The notes: a model not told the origin generated them from the letters alone. A stretch of 64,000 bases of DNA from Shewanella baltica (GCF_900456975.1 NZ_UGYM01000002.1:3410001-3474000); one strand, 5' to 3'; shown: positions 37,618-47,793, numbered from the stretch's first letter. Numbers and translations: made by a program.

Positions 37618-39114
37618 TTAGAGCACGATCCAAGTCGCTTTCAATTCTGTGTATTTGTCGAAGGAGTGCAGAGATTTATCTCGGCCATTACCTGACTGTT
37701 TATAGCCACCGAATGGCGCTGTCATGTCGCCGCCATCGTAATGGTTGATCCACACCATGCCAGCGCGCAGGGCTTTGGCAGTTTTATGGGCCTTGCTAAT
37801 ATCCGAAGTCCACACGCCAGCGGCTAAACCGTAAATAGTATCGTTGGCGATTGATATCGCTTCTTCCATGCCATTAAATTCAATGACAGATAACACTGGG
37901 CCGAAGATCTCTTCACTGGCAATTTTCATTTGGTTGTTTACGTTAGAAAATACCGTTGGCTGCACATATACACCGCCCGTATCGGCCATGACTTGGCTGC
38001 CACCGTGGACTAAGGTCGCACCTTCATTTTTACCTGCTTTAATGTAACTGAGTACTGTGTCTAACTGTTGTTTATCGACAACGGCGCCGCTCACAGTCGC
38101 AGGATCGAGTGGATGACCCGGATGCCATGAGGCTAGCTCCTCTGCAATAAGCGCGATAAGCTCATCTTTCACCCCAGATTCCACCAGCAAACGCGAACCT
38201 GCGGTGCAAACTTCACCTTGGTTAAAGGCAATCGCTTCGGCCGCAGCAACAGCAGCGGCTTTCAGATCTGGCGCGTCATTAAAGACGATATTGGGGCTCT
38301 TGCCTCCCGCCTCTAACCACACGCGTTTCATGTTCGACTCGCCAGCGTAAATCATTAATTGCTTGGCAATTTTTGTCGAACCTGTGAACACCAGCGTATC
38401 CACATCCATATGCAGGGCTAAGGCTTTACCTACGGTATGACCAAATCCTGGCAACACGTTTAGTACGCCTTGTGGGATCCCAGCTTCAATGGCGAGTTGC
38501 GCCATACGGATAGCCGTTAAGGGTGACTTTTCAGAGGGTTTTAATACCACACTGTTGCCCGTGGCAAGTGCAGGCCCGAGCTTCCAACACGCCATCAGCA
38601 TGGGGAAGTTCCACGGCACAATCGCAGCGACAACACCGACAGGTTCACGGGTGATCATGCCTATTTCATTATGAGCGGTTGGTGCGAGTTCATCGTAAAT
38701 TTTATCAATCGCTTCACCAGACCAGCGAATCGCACGGGCGGCGCCCGCCACATCCACCGCTTTAGAGAAACGAATAGGTTTACCCATGTCGAGGGTTTCT
38801 AACAATGCGAGTTCATTGGCATTTTCTTCGAGTAATTCGGCGAAACGTATCATCACTTGCTTGCGTTTTACTGGAGACTGCTGCGACCAAACACCGGACT
38901 CAAATACGCTGCGGCCATTGGTAACCGCAAGATTGGCGTCCGCAAGATCGCAACTCGCCACTTTTACCAGCAAGCGGCCATCGATAGGGCTAATACAATC
39001 AAAGGTGTTACCCGAAACGGCATCTTGGTATTCGCCATTGATAAACGCCTTCCCATTAATAGACAGGCTGGCAGCAAGACTTTCCCATTCGCTGCGTTTC
39101 TTCGGTGTGCTCAT
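37618..39114 (-). CDS. puuC: Gamma-glutamyl-gamma-aminobutyraldehyde dehydrogenase
   Basis: 498-residue aldehyde dehydrogenase. Catalytic E268 lies in WLEAGGKSPN and C303 in NQGEVCTAG. VPWNFPMLMACWKLGPALATG and the C-terminal PFGGYKQSGNGRDKS match PuuC/AldH. It oxidises the aldehyde made by PuuB to gamma-glutamyl-GABA. It is separated from the other puu genes by the accessory block, but a PuuR-like site lies 199 bp upstream, so it probably belongs to the same regulon. Confidence 0.88.
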   Translation of the reverse strand: MSTPKKRSEWESLAASLSINGKAFINGEYQDAVSGNTFDCISPIDGRLLVKVASCDLADANLAVTNGRSVFESGVWSQQSPVKRKQVMIRFAELLEENANELALLETLDMGKPIRFSKAVDVAGAARAIRWSGEAIDKIYDELAPTAHNEIGMITREPVGVVAAIVPWNFPMLMACWKLGPALATGNSVVLKPSEKSPLTAIRMAQLAIEAGIPQGVLNVLPGFGHTVGKALALHMDVDTLVFTGSTKIAKQLMIYAGESNMKRVWLEAGGKSPNIVFNDAPDLKAAAVAAAEAIAFNQGEVCTAGSRLLVESGVKDELIALIAEELASWHPGHPLDPATVSGAVVDKQQLDTVLSYIKAGKNEGATLVHGGSQVMADTGGVYVQPTVFSNVNNQMKIASEEIFGPVLSVIEFNGMEEAISIANDTIYGLAAGVWTSDISKAHKTAKALRAGMVWINHYDGGDMTAPFGGYKQSGNGRDKSLHSFDKYTELKATWIVL

Positions 39115-39313
39115 GATGACCTCTTAATAGTTCGCATAGGTGTGGTTTATCGTTCATCGACAAGAAATAGTGACCAGTGACGACATTAGCGCAAATGCTA
39201 CACATCATCACAGTCGTAATCCGAGCTTCAGATTACGCTGTTTGAGCAATAAAATTCAATATTTTTTACAAAAATAGCTTTTTTGCCACAAATAACTGCA
39301 CACAGCTCTTCCA

Positions 39314-39327
39314 TGTTCATTATTTCT
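39314..39327 (-). promoter_or_regulatory. PuuR-like operator between puuC and omega-aminotransferase
   Basis: Minus strand AGAAATAATGAACA fits the 3' 14 bases of the PuuR consensus except for two positions. It sits in the 279-bp divergent region and could act on both directions. Confidence 0.6.
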
Positions 39328-39393
39328 AACATAGCATAGCAAATATTAGCCACCCTAAAACAAGACCTGAAAATACAGGACAAGGTAGACACT

Positions 39394-40758
39394 ATGGCCG
39401 ATTTGCCGCTCAATTCCTCAAGTGATGCTTCACATCAATCTTCAACTGAGCATCCCTCACTTGAACATTTCTGGATGCCTTTTACCGCCAACCGCCAATT
39501 CAAAACCAACCCGCGGTTACTCACCAAAGCGGAAGGCATGTATTACACGGATATTGATGGCAATAAGGTATTAGATGCTACCGCAGGTTTATGGTGTTGT
39601 AACGCAGGCCATGGTCGCAAAGAAATCAGCGAAGCGGTCAGCAAACAAATTAAAGAGATGGACTACGCGCCCTCCTTCCAAATGGGTCACCCTATCGCCT
39701 TTGAACTTGCCGAGCGCTTAGTCGAGCTCAGTCCTGAAGGATTAAACAAAGTCTTCTTTACTAACTCAGGTTCTGAGTCCGTCGATACAGCACTTAAGAT
39801 GGCACTTTGCTATCACAGAGCCAACGGTCAAGCCTCACGCACTCGCTTTATTGGGCGCGAAATGGGTTACCACGGTGTCGGCTTTGGCGGCATCTCTGTG
39901 GGTGGGTTAAGCAATAATCGCAAGGCATTTAGCGGCCAGTTACTGCAAGGCGTCGATCACTTACCTCATACCTTAGATATCCAAAATGCGGCATTTACCC
40001 GTGGACTCTCACACTTTGGCGCAGAAAAAGCCGAGGTATTACAACAACTAGTGACCCTGCATGGCGCCGAGAATATTGCCGCCGTGATCGTTGAACCTAT
40101 GTCGGGTTCAGCAGGGGTGATATTGCCGCCACAAGGTTACTTAAAACGTCTGCGTGAAATCACTAAAAAGCATGGCATCCTACTGATTTTTGATGAAGTC
40201 ATTACCGCTTTTGGCCGCGTTGGCGCCGCCTTCGCGAGTCAGCGTTGGGGCGTTATTCCAGACATTATCACCACGGCTAAAGCCATCAATAACGGTGCGA
40301 TTCCTATGGGCGCAGTGTTCGTGCAAGATTTTATCCACGACACTTGCATGCAAGGCCCTAATGAACTGATTGAGTTCTTCCACGGCTACACCTATTCCGG
40401 TCATCCAGTGGCCGCGGCTGCGGCGCTTGCCACCCTATCGATTTATGAGAATGAGCAATTATTCGAACGAAGTTTTGAGCTTGAGCGCTACTTTGAAGAC
40501 GCCGTGCACAGCCTCAAAGGGTTGCCGAATGTGATTGATATTCGCAACACAGGGCTAGTCGCTGGGATTCAATTCTCCCCTAACGCTCAAGGCGCGGGTA
40601 AACGGGGTTACGGCGTATTTGAACACTGCTTCCGCCATGGCACTTTAGTGCGAGCCACGGGCGACATTATTGCCATGTCACCACCACTGATTGTCGATAA
40701 ACGCGAGATAGACCAAATGGTTAATAGCCTAAGCGATGCCATTAACGCCGTTGGATAA
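39394..40758 (+). CDS. Omega-amino acid (beta-alanine):pyruvate aminotransferase
   Basis: 454-residue class III PLP aminotransferase. D267 in LIFDEVITAFGR and Schiff-base K296 in ITTAKAINNG are present. The N-terminal SLEHFWMPFTANRQFK is diagnostic of the beta-alanine:pyruvate group. It makes malonate semialdehyde from beta-alanine, and many members also accept other omega-amines. It precedes a methylmalonate-semialdehyde dehydrogenase by 69 bp, forming a complete route from beta-alanine to acetyl-CoA. The PuuR-like site upstream ties it to polyamine use. Confidence 0.88.
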   Translation: MADLPLNSSSDASHQSSTEHPSLEHFWMPFTANRQFKTNPRLLTKAEGMYYTDIDGNKVLDATAGLWCCNAGHGRKEISEAVSKQIKEMDYAPSFQMGHPIAFELAERLVELSPEGLNKVFFTNSGSESVDTALKMALCYHRANGQASRTRFIGREMGYHGVGFGGISVGGLSNNRKAFSGQLLQGVDHLPHTLDIQNAAFTRGLSHFGAEKAEVLQQLVTLHGAENIAAVIVEPMSGSAGVILPPQGYLKRLREITKKHGILLIFDEVITAFGRVGAAFASQRWGVIPDIITTAKAINNGAIPMGAVFVQDFIHDTCMQGPNELIEFFHGYTYSGHPVAAAAALATLSIYENEQLFERSFELERYFEDAVHSLKGLPNVIDIRNTGLVAGIQFSPNAQGAGKRGYGVFEHCFRHGTLVRATGDIIAMSPPLIVDKREIDQMVNSLSDAINAVG

Positions 40759-40827
40759 TAGCGCCAGCGGTTCGTTCCACTCTCACATTTAACACCCCGC
40801 TGCGGCGGGGAACATCAAAGGTTAACT

Positions 40828-42318
40828 ATGCTCAAGATCACTCACTTTGTTAATGGTCAGCACACCCCTGCCAGTACCAGAACCCAAGATATTTTTGAAC
40901 CCGCCACGGGTGAACTAAGTGGCCAAGTCTCACTCGCAAGCGAAACTGAAGTGGGTGAAGCCATCGCAATCGCTAAAACCGCCTTTGAAACATGGTCACA
41001 AGTCACGCCGCTCAACCGTGCTCGAGTGCTATTTAAATTCAAAGCCTTAGTTGAGCAGAACCTAGATGAAATGGCGCAGCTTATCACCCGCGAGCACGGC
41101 AAAGTGATCGACGATGCTAAGGGCGAGTTGATCCGTGGTCTCGAAGTGGTCGAGTTTGCCTGTGGTATTCCGCACTTGCTTAAAGGTGAACACACCCAGC
41201 AAGTCGGTGGCGGGGTCGATTCTTGGTCAGTTAATCAAGCTTTAGGTGTTGTCGCAGGCATAGCGCCCTTTAACTTCCCCGTGATGGTTCCCATGTGGAT
41301 GTTCCCAATCGCGATTGCCTGCGGTAACACCTTTATTATGAAACCCTCAGAAAAAGACCCAAGCTCGGTGATGCGTATTGCTGAGCTGCTTAAAGAAGCG
41401 GGTCTTCCCGATGGCGTGTTTAACGTGATTAACGGCGACAAAGAAGCCGTCGATACCTTACTCACCCATAAAGATGTGCAAGCGGTGAGCTTTGTAGGCT
41501 CAACGCCGATCGCCGAATACATCTACAGCACAGCCTCTAAACATGGCAAACGCGTGCAAGCCTTAGGCGGCGCGAAAAACCATATGTTACTTATGCCAGA
41601 TGCGGATTTAGATCAAGCCGTTAGCGCCTTAATGGGCGCCGCTTACGGCAGTGCTGGTGAGCGTTGTATGGCAATTTCAGTCGTGCTGGCAGTAGGCGAT
41701 GTAGGCGACGCGTTAGTGGAAAAACTGCTACCGCAAATCCAAAGCTTAAAAGTCGGCAACGGCCTAACGCCAGAGATGGAAATGGGTCCGCTAATCTCCA
41801 AACAGCACCTTGCCAAGGTCACCCAATATGTTGAAGCTGGTGTGCAAGAAGGCGCAGCGCTGCTGGTCGATGGCCGTAAACTGAGTGTTGAAGATCATCA
41901 ACAGGGCTATTTCCTCGGCGCCTGTTTGTTCGACCACGTCACGCCTGAAATGAGCATCTACCGCGAAGAAATCTTTGGCCCAGTGCTGGCGATTGTGCGC
42001 GTGAAAGATTACCCGACGGCGCTTGAGCTGATTAACCAACATGAATTTGGCAATGGCACGGCGATTTTCACCCAAAGTGGTGAAGCGGCGCGACATTTTT
42101 GCCACCACGTGCAAGTCGGCATGGTTGGAGTGAACGTGCCGATCCCGGTGCCAATGGCGTTCCACAGTTTTGGCGGTTGGAAGCGATCACTCTTTGGGCC
42201 GCTGCATATGCATGGTCCAGATGGCGTGCGTTTTTATACCAAGCGTAAGGCAATTACTGCCCGCTGGCCCGTGGGTAAACAAACTCAAGCCGAGTTTGTA
42301 ATGCCTACGATGAAATAG
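40828..42318 (+). CDS. mmsA: Methylmalonate/malonate-semialdehyde dehydrogenase (CoA-acylating)
   Basis: 496-residue CoA-dependent aldehyde dehydrogenase. Catalytic C280 is in GSAGERCMA, the typical MmsA/IolA form, and the usual general-base Glu is replaced (ALGGAKNHM), as in this subfamily. Converts malonate semialdehyde to acetyl-CoA and CO2, or methylmalonate semialdehyde to propionyl-CoA. It follows the omega-aminotransferase with a small GC-rich hairpin (40795-40810) in the gap, and is followed by a cupin gene 30 bp on. Confidence 0.92.
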   Translation: MLKITHFVNGQHTPASTRTQDIFEPATGELSGQVSLASETEVGEAIAIAKTAFETWSQVTPLNRARVLFKFKALVEQNLDEMAQLITREHGKVIDDAKGELIRGLEVVEFACGIPHLLKGEHTQQVGGGVDSWSVNQALGVVAGIAPFNFPVMVPMWMFPIAIACGNTFIMKPSEKDPSSVMRIAELLKEAGLPDGVFNVINGDKEAVDTLLTHKDVQAVSFVGSTPIAEYIYSTASKHGKRVQALGGAKNHMLLMPDADLDQAVSALMGAAYGSAGERCMAISVVLAVGDVGDALVEKLLPQIQSLKVGNGLTPEMEMGPLISKQHLAKVTQYVEAGVQEGAALLVDGRKLSVEDHQQGYFLGACLFDHVTPEMSIYREEIFGPVLAIVRVKDYPTALELINQHEFGNGTAIFTQSGEAARHFCHHVQVGMVGVNVPIPVPMAFHSFGGWKRSLFGPLHMHGPDGVRFYTKRKAITARWPVGKQTQAEFVMPTMK

Positions 42319-42348
42319 CCGAATGTCAGCTCAACAAGGAAATCGCAA

Positions 42349-42714
42349 ATGACTGTGAGTATCAACGCCATTATTCGTTTTGCTACGGCGCAAACACCCG
42401 TCGAAACCTATCAGTTACCGACGGAAAAGTTGTTAGCAGGCAATCCAACTCAAGGGCTAGAGAATCATTATTCTAGTCCTTGTGATCAATTTCACAGTGG
42501 AATTTGGCAAAGTGAATCAGGCGCTTGGAAAATAAACTACACTGAATACGAGTACTGCGAAATCCTTGAAGGGATAAGTGTTATCACAGATCTTCAAGGT
42601 CAATCGCAGACGTTCACTGTGGGTGACAGGTTTATTATACCCGCGGGTTTTCAAGGCACTTGGGAAGTAGTGGAACCCTGCCGCAAGGTTTACGTCATTT
42701 TCGAACAAAAGTGA
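42349..42714 (+). CDS. Small cupin-domain protein
   Basis: 121-residue single-domain cupin of the DUF861/EutQ-like type. The core EYEYCEILEGISVITDLQG to GDRFIIPAGFQGTWEVVEP is visible. A metal site is only partly conserved (a Glu rather than the usual His cluster), so catalysis is doubtful. Such genes often sit beside aminotransferase/dehydrogenase pairs in polyamine or ethanolamine loci. Likely third gene of the beta-alanine operon. Confidence 0.78.
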   Translation: MTVSINAIIRFATAQTPVETYQLPTEKLLAGNPTQGLENHYSSPCDQFHSGIWQSESGAWKINYTEYEYCEILEGISVITDLQGQSQTFTVGDRFIIPAGFQGTWEVVEPCRKVYVIFEQK

Positions 42715-42897
42715 GATCAACGAGGCTGATGTTAGCCTCAAAAAAGCTAAGTTATCTTAGCAATAACTCGCCATGAGGTCACAGCAACGGGTTTTCCTAG
42801 GCTGTTGTTTGGCAAACCAACGGATGCACTGGCGCAATTGAATAATCATGGCCGCCAGTAACACGTCCGAGTCAACAAAGAAAATGGGAGAAATACC

Positions 42898-43620
42898 GTG
42901 TATAACAATCTGAATAAAAAACGGCTGGTACAGCTTGTCGGACTCGCGCTAACCACGACCCTATTCTCCGGCATGGCCGCCGCCGAAGTAACAGGAGAAA
43001 TTAGTCTCACTAACGACTATCGTTTCCGCGGCGTTTCACAAACCGCTGGCGATCCTGCCCTGCAAGGCGGTATTGATTGGAGCTTCGACTCGGGTTTCTC
43101 TGTCGGCGCTTGGGCAAGTAACGTGGATTTTGATGAGCCAGGTTATAACGGCCCTGCTATCGAATACGATTTCTATGTCGCCTATGGCGGTGAGATCAAC
43201 GAAGATCTGACCTACGACATTACCCTTAACCGTTATAACTACTCAGGCGAAAGTGACATTGGCTATTTTGAAGTCACAGCTGGCATGGATTATAAAGGCT
43301 TTCGTGCCGCTTACTGGTACACCAATGACTACGGCGGTAGTGATTTAGACTATCACTATGCTGAGCTTAACTATTCCTATGAATTTGTTGAGAACTGGAG
43401 TCTCGATCTACACTACGGCTATAACGTTGGTGATGCTTTGGATGACGGTGAAGGCTTTGATAGCTACTCAGATTACTCTGTTGGCGTATCGACTGAACTG
43501 TCAGGCTTTGGGCTTTCTCTTGCTTGGTTAGGCACAGATCTTAGCGGCGATCAAAAGGTCTCTGATGGCGCATTCAAAACCTCAGATACCGTGCTTGCTA
43601 GCGTAAGTTACGCGTTCTAA
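42898..43620 (+). CDS. TorF-family putative porin
   Basis: 240-residue outer-membrane beta-barrel protein of the gcw_chp/TorF group. GTG start with GGGAG 6 bases before it; no ATG is suitably placed. The signal peptide ends near MAAAEV. EISLTNDYRFRGVSQT opens the barrel, and repeated aromatic strands end in VLASVSYAF with terminal Phe. Function is not known in detail; porin-like diffusion is inferred. Own terminator follows. Confidence 0.85.
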   Translation: MYNNLNKKRLVQLVGLALTTTLFSGMAAAEVTGEISLTNDYRFRGVSQTAGDPALQGGIDWSFDSGFSVGAWASNVDFDEPGYNGPAIEYDFYVAYGGEINEDLTYDITLNRYNYSGESDIGYFEVTAGMDYKGFRAAYWYTNDYGGSDLDYHYAELNYSYEFVENWSLDLHYGYNVGDALDDGEGFDSYSDYSVGVSTELSGFGLSLAWLGTDLSGDQKVSDGAFKTSDTVLASVSYAF

Positions 43621-43670
43621 TTTCGCCTTAGTATAAAGTTCGGAAGAACCGCTTAGATAAACTAAGACAC

Positions 43671-43702
43671 AAAAAAGCCCTCATCATCGAGGGCTTCTTT
43701 TT
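43671..43702. terminator. Bidirectional terminator between porin and nagP
   Basis: Stem AAGCCCTC / GAGGGCTT with loop ATCATC, with A run before and T run after. It serves the convergent porin and nagP genes. Confidence 0.9.
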
Positions 43703-43722
43703 AGCTATTCAAGCAGACTTGT

Positions 43723-45027
43723 TTACCAACTACGCATCTTATGGCCTTTCACCGCGTAGAACAGGATGAACAGATAACAGGGCAACATCACAATATAACC
43801 GCCCTGCATGCCCATATCTGTCGCCGAGCTCATTAAGCCCCAAGATACAGGACCAAAGGCGCCACCAGCAATCCCCATAATGAGAAGCGCAGAACCTGTA
43901 CTGGTCAATTTGCCCATACCAGACAAGGCTAGCGGCCATACTGCAGGCCAAACGATCGCATTGGCTAAACCGAGAAAGGCAATCATCAACAGGGTGTCAG
44001 GTAGCGCAACACCACCAAAAGGCACTAACACAACATTCGCGATAGCGTAGGAGTTATTGTCACCGAACAAAATACCGCATGTCAGTAACAAACCTAAAAT
44101 AGCCGACACCATTAAAGCCTTAGGCTGTGAAATAAAGCGAGGAATTAACAGGATACCGAGCGTGTAACCTAGCACCATACACACCATGGTATAGGAGGTC
44201 ATCACCCCGTAATGCTCAACCCCGAGTGATAACGCAAAAGTGCCGATAGTGTCACCGGCAATCACTTCCACCGCCACATAAACAAACAGCGCCAACACGC
44301 CAAAGGCTAAGTTCGGGTGAGACAGCGCCGCTTTAAGTTGGCCTTTATCGGTATTTTCAACGGCTTCATCTTCATTGGATAATTCTGGTAATGGCGACTT
44401 CTTCACCGCTAACGCCAAAATGCCGATAAAAATCGCCATGCCTAAATACGGTAATACTAAACCATCGGCCATTTCATCAATTTGAATTTGAGTCAGCTCA
44501 GTACCAATACGGTCTTTAAAGCTGTCTAAAATCAGTGCAGAGAACACCACAGGCGCAATCACGCCCGCACCTTTGTTCAAAATACCCATCACGCTCACAC
44601 GGGCAGCGGCGGATTCTTCAGGGCCTAAACGCACCACATAAGGGTTAACCGCAGTTTGTAATAGGGTTTGGCCTGTGCCCATCACTAATTGGGCCAATAG
44701 GAACAAGGCAAATATTTGGGTTTCCGCGGCGGGGATAAACAGTAAACCCGCCAGCATCATCACGCCCATGCCGATCGCCATGCCATTCTTATAACCGACT
44801 TTGCGAATAAGCCAGGCGGATGGCAAGGCAGTAAAGGTCACTGCGATATAAAAAGAAAACAGGATCAACGACGCTTGAAAGGGATTGAGTTGCAATATTT
44901 GTTTCAAATATGGCATCAAAGACCCATTCAACCAAGTGGCGAATCCGAGGATGAAAAAGAGAGCGGCCACTATGGCCATGGGGAGAAAGCTGCTTTTTTG
45001 CTGGCTTTTATCGAGTGTCATTTCCAT
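43723..45027 (-). CDS. nagP: N-acetylglucosamine MFS transporter NagP
   Basis: 434-residue inner-membrane permease of the FucP/GluP sugar branch of MFS, about 12 helices. ILGFATWLNGSLMPYLKQILQ and GTGQTLLQTAVNPYVVRLGP are characteristic of NagP, the GlcNAc permease known from Shewanella and Xanthomonas. A NagR-type palindrome lies 156 bp upstream, so it has its own promoter, separated from nagX by a terminator. An in-frame ATG two codons later is an equally possible start. Confidence 0.92.
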   Translation of the reverse strand: MEMTLDKSQQKSSFLPMAIVAALFFILGFATWLNGSLMPYLKQILQLNPFQASLILFSFYIAVTFTALPSAWLIRKVGYKNGMAIGMGVMMLAGLLFIPAAETQIFALFLLAQLVMGTGQTLLQTAVNPYVVRLGPEESAAARVSVMGILNKGAGVIAPVVFSALILDSFKDRIGTELTQIQIDEMADGLVLPYLGMAIFIGILALAVKKSPLPELSNEDEAVENTDKGQLKAALSHPNLAFGVLALFVYVAVEVIAGDTIGTFALSLGVEHYGVMTSYTMVCMVLGYTLGILLIPRFISQPKALMVSAILGLLLTCGILFGDNNSYAIANVVLVPFGGVALPDTLLMIAFLGLANAIVWPAVWPLALSGMGKLTSTGSALLIMGIAGGAFGPVSWGLMSSATDMGMQGGYIVMLPCYLFILFYAVKGHKMRSW

Positions 45028-45182
45028 AAACCTGCTTCTTATAGTAATTAATTATTGAGGTGATAACGGGGTTTAAATTAATGCCTAAGTTCCCGAATAT
45101 CCGTATCGCGACTCGTCCGCAATGGCTAATGTTATCATCCAAACGCACCATTGTTTCAGTGATGTTAAAACAAATAACACAA

Positions 45183-45200
45183 AAAGACAACGCTGTCATT
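45183..45200. promoter_or_regulatory. NagR-type operator before nagP
   Basis: AAAGACAACGCTGTCATT, an inverted repeat around a central CG. It is one of five such sites in the window, all in front of GlcNAc-linked units. Confidence 0.8.
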
Positions 45201-45280
45201 TAATAAATTCTCGCGAATATTCCCTCGTAATCATCAATTGGCCGATAGCTAAGTTGTAACTCACATCCAGAAAATAATGT

Positions 45281-45313
45281 AAAAAAAGCCGCAGACACTG
45301 AGTGCGTGCGGCT
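45281..45313 (-). terminator. Terminator after nagX
   Basis: Stem AGCCGCA / TGCGGCT with an inner CACT/AGTG pair, followed on the minus strand by a run of seven T. Confidence 0.8.
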
Positions 45314-45338
45314 GATCTCAAGCGATTAAGCCAACTGA

Positions 45339-46493
45339 CTAAATTCTGACAAAAATATTGCGGCGATACATCCAATATAAAACCAGCCACTGCACCGCGA
45401 GCAAGCTGATAACCGCAGCTAACGCTTGAGCGCTTTCAGGCAAGGCCAGCACTAAGCCGCCAAACACGCTTTGAGCGATATATTTCCAATCCACTAAGCT
45501 CGACGCTAAGTAAATAATAATGGCGTTGGTGCCTATCACCACGAAGAAAAATGCGGCTTTTTGCCACTTAAGCACATCGACTAAGGCATAGAATACCGCC
45601 AGCAGTATCATGCTCCAGCCCGACGTCACCAGCACAAATGAACTGGTCCACAGCTCTTTATTGACCGGAATAACAAGATCTAACAGCCAACCTAAGGCTA
45701 AGCAAACGCCACCCGCAGCGGCGAGCAACCCCACTTTGGCCCACTCTCCTTTAGGATGAGATTTAACAATAAAGTGGCCGACAAATACCCCTGCTAACGC
45801 ATTGACTATAGCGGGAATAGTCGACAGTAAACCCTCTGGATCGGGCGTGCGTCCCTGATAGCTCACGCCGGGTAATAAAATCGAATCGACATAGGCATTG
45901 ATGGATTCCGTTGGCGAGAGCACGCCTGCCTGTCCACTAGGGAAAGGTAGCCAAAGTTGCATTGCGCCATAACCGAGCAAAATGCCCAAGGCGACGATAA
46001 TTTGGGTTCGTAGACTCGTGTGCCACACCAATAATGCGGCAAAAAACCATGCAAAGGCGATTCGACCTAACACACTGGCATAGCGAATTTTTTCAGGATC
46101 GGCAGGCGCGCCCGTTCCCCAACCGTGATTGTATAAAATACCCAGTAGCAGCAATAAAAAGAGTCGTTTAATCCCGTGACGATACACAGTTAATCGCTCA
46201 CTCATGGGTAATTTATCTAAACGTTTGGGAGATAAACCTAAGGCCACACCAGAGAGGAAAATAAATAGCGGAAAGATTAAATCGTAAAACCGAAAGCCGT
46301 GCCATTGGCTATGGTGCATCTGTTCATCGCCCCATTGCCAGCCTGCCCAGCCAGTTAGAATAAGCAAGCCACCAAACAAAGCCTCACCGCCCAAAATCCA
46401 AAACATATCGAAGCCGCGCAGTGCATCCAGCGACATTAACCTAGGTTTATTCACCTTTACTGGCGCAATTGCGTTTGTCTGTGTCGTCCCCAT
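45339..46493 (-). CDS. nagX: NagX, DUF5009 acyltransferase-like membrane protein
   Basis: 384-residue polytopic membrane protein (about 10 helices) related to heparan-alpha-glucosaminide N-acetyltransferase. LMSLDALRGFDMFWI near residues 17-31 and HSQWHGFRFYDLIFPLFIF (from about 81) carry the conserved His of the family. Its place in the nag operon is typical of Shewanella and other marine bacteria; the precise role in GlcNAc use is still unclear. AGGATG precedes the ATG. Read after nagA with a 163-bp gap. Confidence 0.9.
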   Translation of the reverse strand: MGTTQTNAIAPVKVNKPRLMSLDALRGFDMFWILGGEALFGGLLILTGWAGWQWGDEQMHHSQWHGFRFYDLIFPLFIFLSGVALGLSPKRLDKLPMSERLTVYRHGIKRLFLLLLLGILYNHGWGTGAPADPEKIRYASVLGRIAFAWFFAALLVWHTSLRTQIIVALGILLGYGAMQLWLPFPSGQAGVLSPTESINAYVDSILLPGVSYQGRTPDPEGLLSTIPAIVNALAGVFVGHFIVKSHPKGEWAKVGLLAAAGGVCLALGWLLDLVIPVNKELWTSSFVLVTSGWSMILLAVFYALVDVLKWQKAAFFFVVIGTNAIIIYLASSLVDWKYIAQSVFGGLVLALPESAQALAAVISLLAVQWLVLYWMYRRNIFVRI

Positions 46494-46656
46494 GCCATCA
46501 TCCTTTATTATTGTTATTAAAAGCTTTTATAAAAGTTGAGCAAAACTAATACTGTTTAAAATTAGTGCTGTACAATAAAAAAACTTAGCCCCTGCCATCA
46601 AAATACGACAAGGGCCAGATGTTAAAAATCGCCTAAACTGCAAATGTAAATGCAAT

Positions 46657-47793
46657 TTAAGGGTGTGCATAAACGGCTTGTCCCGCAATGTAGTTTGCCT
46701 GCACTTTGTTCTGCGCATCGAGCAAGACAAAGTCAGCCCTGTGTCCCAGTGCTAAACGGCCTGCCTTATGGTCAATCCCGAGGAATTGCGCGGGATATAA
46801 CGCCGCCATTCTTAAGGCTTCCGCCAAAGGTAAACCCAACAAGTTGACGGTATTGTTGACCGCAGTCGCCATATCGAGCACACAGCCCGCCAGCTCACCT
46901 GTCACAGCATTTAGTCTGTCGCCGACTCTTAACACTCGAGTACCAAAGAGCTCGAAGCTAGTCTCATCCTCCATACCAACTGGCGGCATAGCATCGGTGA
47001 CTAACATCATCTTGCCCCTAGATTTTGCCCTTAGTGCAACCTTTGCCGCCGCTGGGTGCACATGGTGACCATCGACAATCAAACCACACCAAGCGGTTTC
47101 ACTCTCAATCGCCGCGCCAACCATGCCCGGCTCACGGGAACCCAGTGGTGACATCGCATTATAAAGATGGGTAAAGCCCGTCGCGCCTGCCGCTAATGCC
47201 GCAACAACAGTATCGTAGTCTGCATTAGAGTGGCCTAAACACACCTTCACGCCCGAAGCGACGAGCGTGCGGATCACCTCTGGCGACACATTTTCAGGCG
47301 CAAGCGTGACAACTTTAATCCCCAGATCTTGACGACAAAATACCGCGAGTTCAGCATCGGTTATTTCGCGAATAAAACCCTGCGGATGTACACCTTTTTT
47401 AGGCACAGATAAATGTGGTCCTTCAAAATGCACCCCTAAAACGCCAGCGCTACCTTTGACTAACGCCTCGGCCACTGCATCGGCCGCATTGGCCATCACG
47501 CTGACATCATCGGTGATAAGCGTAGGTAAAAATCCGGTCGTGCCAAAACGCGCATGGGCACGGCCGATAGTTTCAATGCAATTAACACTCGGATCGGCAT
47601 TGAATAACGCCCCGCCGCCACCGTTCACTTGTACATCGATAAAACCTGGCACCAGCGTTCCGGCTTGGCGGATTTCCTTCGCGCCAACAACCGTATCAAA
47701 CGCCAGAATGTGCCCGTCTTCAACAGTAACAGGCACATCTTGATGGAAATATTCACCATCAAAAATACGCTCGGCGATCAAGGTGATTTTCAT
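46657..47793 (-). CDS. nagA: N-acetylglucosamine-6-phosphate deacetylase
   Basis: 378-residue amidohydrolase that removes acetate from GlcNAc-6-P. The metal ligands are in place: Glu in GVHFEGPHLS, His in CLGHSNADYD and His in FTHLYNAM; the catalytic Asp lies in LVTDAMPPVGM. GAGG precedes the ATG. Between nagB-II and nagX in one operon. Confidence 0.94.
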   Translation of the reverse strand: MKITLIAERIFDGEYFHQDVPVTVEDGHILAFDTVVGAKEIRQAGTLVPGFIDVQVNGGGGALFNADPSVNCIETIGRAHARFGTTGFLPTLITDDVSVMANAADAVAEALVKGSAGVLGVHFEGPHLSVPKKGVHPQGFIREITDAELAVFCRQDLGIKVVTLAPENVSPEVIRTLVASGVKVCLGHSNADYDTVVAALAAGATGFTHLYNAMSPLGSREPGMVGAAIESETAWCGLIVDGHHVHPAAAKVALRAKSRGKMMLVTDAMPPVGMEDETSFELFGTRVLRVGDRLNAVTGELAGCVLDMATAVNNTVNLLGLPLAEALRMAALYPAQFLGIDHKAGRLALGHRADFVLLDAQNKVQANYIAGQAVYAHP

